Below are positions 57,926-64,000 of a stretch of 64,000 nucleotides of DNA, in pieces. Source of the stretch: Nocardioides sp. URHA0032. GTDB lineage: Bacteria > Actinomycetota > Actinomycetes > Propionibacteriales > Nocardioidaceae. Under the pieces are notes generated by a model. The model worked only from the letters and a program-made list of their open reading frames with translations, ran no database searches and had not been told where the DNA came from. The stretch is taken from assembly GCF_000620645.1 (NCBI RefSeq), contig NZ_KK211160.1, positions 500,836-564,835 on the forward strand. The letters are read 5' to 3'. Every line of letters begins with the position of its first letter. Position 1 is the stretch's first letter. The translations under genes and the position numbers were made by a program.

Positions 57926-60694
57926 TCAGGCCGGGTCGAGCGCGAGGGCGGCGAGCTCGGTGCGCGAGGAGATGCCGAGCTTGGTGTAGACGTTGCGCAG
58001 GTGGAAGTCGACCGTGCGGGGGCTGACGAACAGCCGTCCTGCGACGTCCTTGTTCGATAGTCCCTGTCGCACGAGCGCCGCGATCTGCGCTTCGGACGGC
58101 GTCAGCTGGGTAGCGACGAGGTCGTGGCCTCGGCGCGCGGTTTCCCCGGACGCCCGCAGTTCTTGGCGGGCCCGCTCGGCCCAGAAGGTGGCACCGAGGC
58201 TCTCGAAGGTCTCCAGCGCTTCCCGCAAGGGCACCCGTGCGTCGGTGCGGCGGCGGTGTCGGCGCAGGAACTCGCCGAACGCGAGCTGCGTGCGGGCCTT
58301 GGCCGGCAGTCTCGAGGAGCGGGCGTGCCACTCCAGGGCCCGACGGAAGTGCTCCTCGGCGTCGGGGCCACCGACGATGGCTTCGCAGTGGTGGACTGCG
58401 GCCCACGCCCACGCCATCTCCGTGCCTTCAGCGAATGCGCGCAGCTCCTCGAGCCACCTGTCCGCCAGGTCGCGTCGGTCGGCGCGGACGGCGGTCTCGA
58501 TCCGGTCCAGCGCCGACAGCCACCGGGCGGCGGGCAGGTCGATCTGCTCGAGGTGGTGCAGGGCGGTCGCGGATGCGACGCCGGCCTGTCGGGCCGCCGC
58601 CCAGTGGGTGAGTCCGGTGACGAGCCCGGCGATCGTCCCGTGCGGCGGGTGTTGCTCGAGGGCCTGCTCCAGCGTCTTCAGGCGCTCCGGCGCCTGCGGG
58701 TCGCCGCGGAGTGCGGCGATCACGGCGAGCTGGGCGAGCGGGAAGGTGATTAGCTCGTCGAGCGCGAGATTGCGGTCCAGCAGCACCGCCTCCTCGGCGT
58801 AGGAGGCGGCATCGGCCCACGCGCCGGTCGCGATCCGGGACACGGCGCCGCGGGTGAGGGCGTGCTCGATCATGTTGACGGCGCTGGCGTCGCGGGCCTG
58901 CTGCAGTTGCAGGTCGTGCAGCGCGGTGGCGCGGTCGTCGTCGCCGAGGTGCATGGTGGCGATGGCGAGGTTGTGATGCAGCATCGGAGGCGCATCCGGT
59001 CCGAGCGGGGTGTCCCATGCACGGCGGAATGCGCTGGCGGCCGTGGCCCAGTCATCGCGGAGCACCGCTGAGAAGCCCTCGAGGAGCCAGCCGGCCACTC
59101 GCTGCTCCAGCGGGGCGTCGGGGCCGGGAGGCGCGGTGATCGTGGTCGGGTCCGGGGCGTCGGCCGAGCGGGCACCGAAGGAGGCGAGGGCGGCCGCGAG
59201 CATGGCGAGCACCCGGGCTCGTCCGCGGTCGTGCGGGGCGGCGGTGGTGGCGGCTTGGCACACGACCCGGTAGCCGTCGTCCAGAGAGCCGGTGTTCCAC
59301 TCGATCCGGCCCTGCAGCAGCAGGATGTCGGAACGCAGCAACGGGTCGACGGCGTCGAGAAGGGCGGTGCGGGCGAGCCGGTCGCCGTCAGCGGGCCGGC
59401 CGGCGGCGACGCTGGCACCGGCCGCGGCGAACAGCCGGACCGCGCGTGCCTGCGGGTCGAGGGTGAGCTCGGCGGCGCGGACTGAAGCCGACGCCGCCGC
59501 CTCGTGGCCACCACGTCGCCGTGCCCGCTCAGCGGCCTCGTCGAGCGCCTCGACGACCTCTTCGTCGGGGCCGTCCACGGAGGCAGCCAGATGCCACGCC
59601 CGGCGATCCTCGTCCGGGGTCCCGGCGAGCGCATCGGCCAGCGCCCTGTGGGCCTGGCGACGACGGCTGCTGGTCGCGGCGGCGTAGATGGCCGAGCGGA
59701 CCAGCGGGTGTCGCAGTGTCAGCACACGGTCACCGACGTGCACTAGGCCGGATTCCTCGGCCGCGTCGAGGGCCTCTGATCCGGCGCCGAGATGGCTGGC
59801 GGCTCGGGTGACGGCGGCGGTGCGTCCGGAGTCGTCAGCCGCGGCGACCAGCAGCAACGTCTGGGCGGTGGCTGGCAGCCGGCGGTACCGGTCCAGGAAG
59901 GCGCGCTCGACCCCCTCAGTCAGCGGGAGCCGGTCGGGCAGCGGTTCCGCGCCCGAGAGCTGGGCGGGGCTCAGCGCCCGGGTGAGCTCCACGAGTCCGA
60001 GCGGGTTTCCGCCGGTGGCTTCGAGGAGCTCGGCACGGACGTTCTCGGCGACTGTGTCGCCGACGTGGTCGGCGATCAGCGCCTCGGCGGCGACCTCGTC
60101 AACCCCGGCGACGGTCAGGACCGTCAGGTCGCGTGGGTCGAACTGTCCGGTCTCCTGGTCCCGGACCGCGAACAGGATGGCGACCGCCTCACCCTCGAGC
60201 CGACGGGCCGCGAACTGCAGCGCCGCGGCGGAGGCGTCATCGAGCCAGTGGGCGTCGTCTACGACCGCGAGGATCGGCTGGTCCTCGGCCACGACGGAGA
60301 GCAGGTTCAAGGTGGCGAGGAAGACCAGGTGACGGTCTTCGACGTTGTCGCCGCTCTCGCCGAACGCGGCACGCAGGGCGTCTGCCTGCCGAGTCGGGAC
60401 GCGGTCGAGATGGGTCAGGGTGGGGCGCAGCAACCGGTGCAGTGCAGCGAACGGCAGGGGAGCTTCGGACTCCACGCCGCGGGTGCGCAGCACCGCCATG
60501 CCGTCGGCGGCGGCGATGGCGTCCTCGAGCAGCGCGGACTTCCCCACACCTGGCTGACCCTGCAACAGCAGCGCGGAACCGTGGCCGGCTCTTGCTCGGC
60601 CCACCATGTCTGCGAGCGCGGCTTGTTCGCGTTCCCTGCCCCGCAGCACCCCCGGCACACCGGAGACGCCCTCCGCGATCGACACGCTTGTCAC
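57926..60694 (-). CDS. Large ATP-binding LuxR-family (LAL) regulator, 922 aa
   Basis: N-terminal AAA/STAND ATPase: VLRGREREQAALADMVGRA, Walker A LLLQGQPGVGKSALLEDAI, Walker B ILAVVDDAHWLDDASAAAL, LLEATGGNPLGLVELTRAL. A long TPR-like helical middle (about 400-840) and a C-terminal HTH ATQLTPSEAQIAALVRQGLSNKDVAGRLFVSPRTVDFHLRNVYTKLGI follow. LAL proteins respond to small ligands or proteins and activate nearby genes. Start is GTG 60694 or, better supplied with an AGGGTG site, GTG 60685. Its place among operons sharing a conserved upstream block makes it a candidate activator of them. Confidence 0.92.
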   Translation of the reverse strand: MTSVSIAEGVSGVPGVLRGREREQAALADMVGRARAGHGSALLLQGQPGVGKSALLEDAIAAADGMAVLRTRGVESEAPLPFAALHRLLRPTLTHLDRVPTRQADALRAAFGESGDNVEDRHLVFLATLNLLSVVAEDQPILAVVDDAHWLDDASAAALQFAARRLEGEAVAILFAVRDQETGQFDPRDLTVLTVAGVDEVAAEALIADHVGDTVAENVRAELLEATGGNPLGLVELTRALSPAQLSGAEPLPDRLPLTEGVERAFLDRYRRLPATAQTLLLVAAADDSGRTAAVTRAASHLGAGSEALDAAEESGLVHVGDRVLTLRHPLVRSAIYAAATSSRRRQAHRALADALAGTPDEDRRAWHLAASVDGPDEEVVEALDEAAERARRRGGHEAAASASVRAAELTLDPQARAVRLFAAAGASVAAGRPADGDRLARTALLDAVDPLLRSDILLLQGRIEWNTGSLDDGYRVVCQAATTAAPHDRGRARVLAMLAAALASFGARSADAPDPTTITAPPGPDAPLEQRVAGWLLEGFSAVLRDDWATAASAFRRAWDTPLGPDAPPMLHHNLAIATMHLGDDDRATALHDLQLQQARDASAVNMIEHALTRGAVSRIATGAWADAASYAEEAVLLDRNLALDELITFPLAQLAVIAALRGDPQAPERLKTLEQALEQHPPHGTIAGLVTGLTHWAAARQAGVASATALHHLEQIDLPAARWLSALDRIETAVRADRRDLADRWLEELRAFAEGTEMAWAWAAVHHCEAIVGGPDAEEHFRRALEWHARSSRLPAKARTQLAFGEFLRRHRRRTDARVPLREALETFESLGATFWAERARQELRASGETARRGHDLVATQLTPSEAQIAALVRQGLSNKDVAGRLFVSPRTVDFHLRNVYTKLGISSRTELAALALDPA

Positions 60695-60704
60695 CCTAGT
60701 GACA
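60689..60704. promoter_or_regulatory. Inverted repeat at the LAL start
   Basis: TGTCAC and GTGACA separated by CCTA overlap the first possible GTG. If translation begins at GTG 60685 the repeat sits in the leader, where it could be an operator. Confidence 0.4.
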
Positions 60705-60916
60705 GCGCTGGACGGTCGGGGAGGGTTCGCGACGACTTCCCCCGCATTCGCGACGTGGGGCACCGACGGCCGCGGTTGGGCTGGGTTCACGAGTCGGGAA
60801 TCGTGCCGGCTCACCACGCGGACCGCCAGCAGGTGGAACGGTCACCTCGGTCACCAGTCCCCGGCCGGTGTGCGGGCCGACGGCGAGGGCCGGACGCGGA
60901 GATGGCTCGCGGATGG

Positions 60917-61150
60917 TCATGCCCGGACCGGGCAGCCGGCGGTGCGCAGCACGTCGAGGACCTCGGCGCGGTCGACGGGCGCTTCGGCGGTCACGAGCAG
61001 GAGCCGAGCGGGGATGTCGAGCTCGCAGCCACTGATGCCGGGCATCGCACCGATCCGGGTGCGGACGTCGTCGGCGATGTGGACGCAGACGGGGCCGTCG
61101 AGGGTGAACACGGTCGGGCCCACGAAGGTTCGTGGCGTGTCTCGCATCAT
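60917..61150 (-). CDS. Small HMA-fold-like protein, 77 aa
   Basis: ATG overlapping the stop of the GNAT gene (ATGA). The segment VCVHIADDVRTRIGAMPGISGCELDIPARLLLVTAEAPVDRAEVLDVLRTAGCPVRA has the beta-alpha-beta-beta-alpha-beta rhythm of heavy-metal-associated domains, but the metal-binding GMTCxxC loop is missing. It may have a role other than metal binding. Last gene of a four-gene coupled operon. Confidence 0.65.
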   Translation of the reverse strand: MMRDTPRTFVGPTVFTLDGPVCVHIADDVRTRIGAMPGISGCELDIPARLLLVTAEAPVDRAEVLDVLRTAGCPVRA

Positions 61151-61704
61151 CGGGTCCTCCGTGGGGGCTGATCCGGGTGCGGAGTGGGGTTGGAGCCGTG
61201 AGCAGACCGGGTCCAGGCGGTGACGTCGGTGGTGGTGGCACCAGCCTGGTACGGCCTGGGCGTGCCGGTGGGCTGGTAGCCAAGCGCGGCCCAGAAGGGT
61301 TCGGCTTCGGCGGCGTTGGTACCGACGATCGCGGCGCGCAGCGTGGTGACTTCGGCCCAGTCCGCGACGTGGGCCAGGAGTAGGTCGTGGGCACGCCGAC
61401 CGACGCCTTGCCGTTTGCGTGACGGGTGGACCTGCAGCAACCCGATGTGGGCGGTCGTGCGGTTGGGCCAGCCGCGCAAGACGTCGATGACCGCGGCCAG
61501 CCCGTCGTCATCGAACGCGCCCAGGACGATCTTCTGGTTCGCGGGCAGGTCCGGCGGCCGGTCGACGACCAGGTCGACGGCACCGCCGGGCTCCGGTGCC
61601 TCGCCGGTCACCCGCAACGCGTATCCGGGGTCTGCGTCGAGCAGCTCTTGGAGGGCGGGAAGGTCGCGATCGGTCAGCGGTCGCAGGCGCAGCATGCCGG
61701 TCAT
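61147..61704 (-). CDS. GNAT acetyltransferase, 185 aa
   Basis: ATG start overlaps the transpeptidase stop. Typical GNAT: LRLRPLTDRDLPALQELLDADPGYAL, KIVLGAFDDDGLAAVIDVLRGWPNRTTAHIGLLQVHPSRKRQGVGRRAHDLLLAHV (acetyl-CoA loop RKRQGVGRR), AAIVGTNAAEAEPFWAALGY. Substrate unknown. A Thr/Pro/Arg-rich tail follows. Coupled both upstream and downstream. Confidence 0.9.
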   Translation of the reverse strand: MTGMLRLRPLTDRDLPALQELLDADPGYALRVTGEAPEPGGAVDLVVDRPPDLPANQKIVLGAFDDDGLAAVIDVLRGWPNRTTAHIGLLQVHPSRKRQGVGRRAHDLLLAHVADWAEVTTLRAAIVGTNAAEAEPFWAALGYQPTGTPRPYQAGATTTDVTAWTRSAHGSNPTPHPDQPPRRTR

Positions 61705-62462
61705 GACCAGGCTCCGTGCACGTGGACGGCCAGGCGCACCTTGGAGGTGAGGTGCCACAGCTGGCGGGCGTCCTCGATGTACATGTTGATGCAGCCGTGG
61801 CTGTGGCCGGTGAACGGGTCAATCATGGTCGCCGAGCCGTGGAACGCCTCGCCGCCGGAGAAGAATTGGCTGAAGGGCATGGGGCTGTTGTACAGGCTGC
61901 TGACGTGGTCGATGTCGCGGTAGTAGACGCGGAAGTCGCCGGTGCGGGTCTGGTGATCCGACGCGCCGCCGCGGACGAGCCAGGCGTTGATGAGGGTGCC
62001 GCCGTGCCAGAGCGTGACCTCGTGCCGGGTGCGGTCGTAGCAGACGTCCCACCCGGTGCCGTCGTCGCAGGCGGCGGGGATGTCGGCGCGTCCGCGGATG
62101 GTGGCGGCGATCAGCCGCTTCCACGTTGCGCGGTCCGCGGTGCCGGTGACGGGCAGGTGGGTGCGGCGCTGGTAGCGCTGGACGGCTGCCTTGGTGAGGT
62201 CGCCGAAGTAGCCGGTGACAGGTCCGTCGTAGACCCCGGCCCACGTCAGCCGGTACTGCAACTCGTGGACGTGCGCGATCTGGGAGACCGACTTGTCCTG
62301 GTCGCCGTAGGCGACGGTCTCCCGGACGAGCTTCGGCGGGCCTGCGGGCCGAGCCGCCGACGGCGTCGCCGCGGCCGGGGTGGCCGAGAGCGCGACCGGG
62401 GCAAGGGTGACGCTCAGGGTCATGAGGGCCGCCGCGAAGGCGGCGGCGAACGGGATGCGCAT
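61701..62462 (-). CDS. L,D-transpeptidase (YkuD) with peptidoglycan-binding domain, 253 aa
   Basis: Signal peptide (FAAAFAAALMTLSVTLAPVALSATPAAA), PG_binding_1 repeat (HVHELQYRLTWAGVYDGPVTGYFGDLTKAAVQRYQRRTHLPVTGTAD), and YkuD domain with HGSATMIDPFTGHSHGCINMYIEDARQL containing the catalytic His and Cys of HxxHGC. It crosslinks peptidoglycan 3-3 or attaches proteins in the cell wall. It lies between two GNAT genes in one operon. Length and architecture are normal. Confidence 0.93.
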   Translation of the reverse strand: MRIPFAAAFAAALMTLSVTLAPVALSATPAAATPSAARPAGPPKLVRETVAYGDQDKSVSQIAHVHELQYRLTWAGVYDGPVTGYFGDLTKAAVQRYQRRTHLPVTGTADRATWKRLIAATIRGRADIPAACDDGTGWDVCYDRTRHEVTLWHGGTLINAWLVRGGASDHQTRTGDFRVYYRDIDHVSSLYNSPMPFSQFFSGGEAFHGSATMIDPFTGHSHGCINMYIEDARQLWHLTSKVRLAVHVHGAWS

Positions 62463-62572
62463 GAGGGGGTCTTCCTGGGTCTGGTGAGGGCTGGAGGGGC
62501 TGTGGCTGAAGCGGCCAGCGGGCCTGGACGCCGGGAGCGGGTGCGGCGGGGCCGTGCGGCCGTTCGGGTGTG

Positions 62573-63142
62573 TCAGGGTCGGGCCGTGAGGTAGGCCCGG
62601 TAGGCGTGGGGCTGCCAGGAGGCGACGACCTTGGTGCGCAGCGCGGCGCCGAGGCGCCGGTAGAAGCGGTGGCCGGCGTCGTTGTCCTCTCGGACGCCCC
62701 AGGTGACGAGGAGGTTGCTTTCGGCGGCGTGTTGGGCGAGCGCAGCCATCAGTCGGCTGCCGATGCCGCGGTCTCTGGCCTCGGCGCGGACGTAGAGGTC
62801 GTCCATCGCGAAGATGTCCTCGCCGACCCAGAGGTTGAGCTGGTGGATGCCGCTGACGTAGCCGACGGGCTGGTCGTCGAGGTAGGCGATGAGGACCACC
62901 ACTGCGGGGTTGGCGAGCATCCGCTGCCAGTCCTCGACGCCTGCGTGGACGGCGTGTGCGGAGTTCTCGTGGGTGGCGAGCTCGATCAGCATGGTGCGTA
63001 CGAGGGCGGCGTCCTCGACGCCGGCGCGCCGGACGGTGGCCTCGGTGGTGGTCCTCGTGGTGGTGCTGGTGATGTCGGTCGTGTCAGCGGCGGTGGCCGG
63101 GGGCGTGCTGCGACTGACGGCGGTGTCGAGCTGTTGAGCCAT
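62573..63142 (-). CDS. GNAT acetyltransferase, 189 aa
   Basis: ATG start with AAGGAG 5-6 bases upstream, giving MAQQLDTAVSRSTPP. A 40-residue Thr-rich head is followed by GNAT: ATVRRAGVEDAALVRTMLIELATHE, VVVLIAYLDDQPVGYVSGI, MDDLYVRAEARDRGIGSRLMAALAQHAAESNLLVTWGVREDNDAGHRFYRRLGA. ARDRGIGSR is the acetyl-CoA loop. First gene of the operon running to the HMA-like gene, preceded by conserved block copy 4. Confidence 0.9.
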   Translation of the reverse strand: MAQQLDTAVSRSTPPATAADTTDITSTTTRTTTEATVRRAGVEDAALVRTMLIELATHENSAHAVHAGVEDWQRMLANPAVVVLIAYLDDQPVGYVSGIHQLNLWVGEDIFAMDDLYVRAEARDRGIGSRLMAALAQHAAESNLLVTWGVREDNDAGHRFYRRLGAALRTKVVASWQPHAYRAYLTARP

Positions 63143-63235
63143 GACTCTCCTTGATGGTGCGGTCTGGGCGTACGGCCAGGCTTGGGGCGGGTGTCGGGCG
63201 GGTGAACCAACTGAGGTCAACCCTCGCGGAGGCGG

Positions 63236-63269
63236 GCCGGGCTGGCACCGGGTAAACCGCCGGGATGGG
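63236..63269 (-). promoter_or_regulatory. Conserved upstream block, copy 4
   Basis: Minus strand: CATCCCGGCGGTTTACCC then GGTGCCAGCCCGGC, aligning with GATCCTGGCGGATCTCCC-GGCGCCACCCCGGC of copy 2. It lies 94 bp before the GNAT start, close to the spacing of the other copies. Confidence 0.5.
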
Positions 63270-63305
63270 CGGCCCCGGGGCGACGGGGAACTGAGGGCCG
63301 CCTGC

Positions 63306-63949
63306 TCAGTTCGAGCTAGTGCCCGGCGGGGCGGCCAGCAGCTGGTCGACGGTGACTACCGTGGCGAACTCGCCGTGCAGGTTGGTGGCGGTTGCTTGGG
63401 CGAGCTGGTCGGCGGTGAGCACTGTTCCGTCGGGCCCTTGGCGGTCGAAGGTGTGGGTGGCGTCGAGGGCGAACAGCACCCGGTAGCCGAGGTTGCCCCC
63501 GACTCGAGCGGTGGTCTCGCAGCAGTGGTTGGTGGTGATGCCGCAGACCACGATCCCGTCGATGTCGGCCGCGGTCAGCCAGGCGTGCAGGTCGGGTATC
63601 CGTGGAAGGCGGAGTTGACCTGCTTGGTGACCACCAGGTCGGGCTCGGCGGGCAGGTAGGGCTTGAGCTGATTGCCCGGGTTGTCGGGGTGGAGCGGCGA
63701 GTCGAGTTCCTCGGAGTCGTGGCGGACGTAGACCAGGGGTGTTTCCTGTTGGTGCCAGGCGGTGACGAGACGTTCGATGTTGTCGTCGCAGTCGGGGTTG
63801 TTGCGCTGGCCCCACCAGGGGGCGTCGAATCCGGCCTGAACGTCGACCACGACGAGCGCGTACCGGTCGGTGTCGGCGTGGTCGACGTGGTCGGGGTGGC
63901 GTTCGGCTTTTCTGGGCGGGAGTTCAACGCTCGCCGGGGTGGTGTTCAT
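63306..63949 (-). pseudogene. Isochorismatase-like cysteine hydrolase with a one-base frameshift
   Basis: The first frame gives YALVVVDVQAGFDAPWWGQ (catalytic Asp), PLVYVRHDSEELDSPLHP and LVVTKQVNSAFHG (Lys). Near 63598 the text shifts one frame to IPDLHAWLTAADIDGIVVCG, ITTNHCCETTARVGGNLGYR (nucleophile Cys) and the C-terminus. Total span 644 bp, one base short of 215 codons. All three catalytic residues are preserved, so the lesion is either recent or a sequencing error. Such enzymes hydrolyse amides or isochorismate-like substrates (nicotinamidase type). Confidence 0.8.
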
Positions 63950-64000
63950 GGGGTGCCCTTCTGGTAGGTGGGGGTCGGTCGTCCGGGCTACTGGTCGGCA

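Noticed and set aside
1..64000. tRNA, rRNA, riboswitch or prophage structural genes
   Set aside because: None could be recognised on either strand; no cloverleaf or phage structural motifs were seen.

Overview
The window is very GC-rich with long high-GC codons, an actinobacterial gene repertoire (HelD, LAL-type LuxR regulator, DUF6308-like and GrpB-like proteins, YkuD L,D-transpeptidase, small 'DUF-like' cassette genes) and many ATGA/GTGA overlapping start-stop pairs. It most resembles a free-living soil actinomycete of the Nocardioides/Propionibacteriales type. That placement is inferred from protein style only. No rRNA, tRNA or CRISPR array was seen.

Region 1 (1-15.9 kb) is an accessory and decaying zone. 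It opens with the 3' end of a large protein. Next come two small repeat arrays, fossil pieces of a P-type ATPase and of pstB, and a site-specific recombination module: an 89-aa protein, two overlapping recombinase-like proteins, and a convergent third tyrosine recombinase that carries all the catalytic residues. A three-gene minus-strand set of unknowns follows. Its NurA-like first gene is split by an IS481-family element that can be removed in silico to restore one continuous frame. A second IS481-family element sits on the stop codon of a frameshifted PD-(D/E)xK-like gene. Small hypothetical and secreted proteins end the region.

Region 2 (16-44 kb) looks like a catabolic island. It encodes an enoyl-CoA hydratase-type protein, a LysR regulator, a diaminopropionate ammonia-lyase-like enzyme, an M20 peptidase, a glutaryl-CoA-dehydrogenase-like flavoprotein, an M20 amidohydrolase, an acyl-CoA ligase, a two-subunit CoA-transferase, L-serine ammonia-lyase, an SDR, a thiolase, an alpha/beta hydrolase, a five-gene Dpp/Opp-type ABC importer, a secreted sialidase-fold protein, an APC permease and an EamA exporter. 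A non-coding element of about 52 bp, containing a core close to CCGCTTT-nn-CTTCA, recurs in front of several of these units. This suggests one regulon, with the adjacent LysR protein the obvious candidate regulator. The inferred job is uptake of a peptide-like or N-acyl amino-acid-like compound, hydrolysis, deamination of Ser/diaminopropionate-type amino acids and beta-oxidation of the acyl part. The substrate itself is not known.

Region 3 (44-52.6 kb) has a secreted paralogue of the 15-kb secreted protein, a PatB/MalY-type C-S lyase coupled to helD, a LuxR regulator with a perfect 22-bp palindrome upstream, and a large secreted protein with WRxFDG repeats and an Fn3-like domain.

Region 4 (52.6-64 kb) is a minus-strand set of short operons: a molybdopterin oxidoreductase, four GNAT genes (one a fragment), an Asp/Glu racemase, a GrpB-like protein, an L,D-transpeptidase, a broken isochorismatase-like hydrolase and a large LAL regulator. 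Four of the start sites (two 48-aa paralogous micro-proteins, a 54-aa protein and a GNAT gene) share a conserved upstream block 70-95 bp before the ATG. This points to a second local regulon. An eroded MFS transporter lies in the middle.
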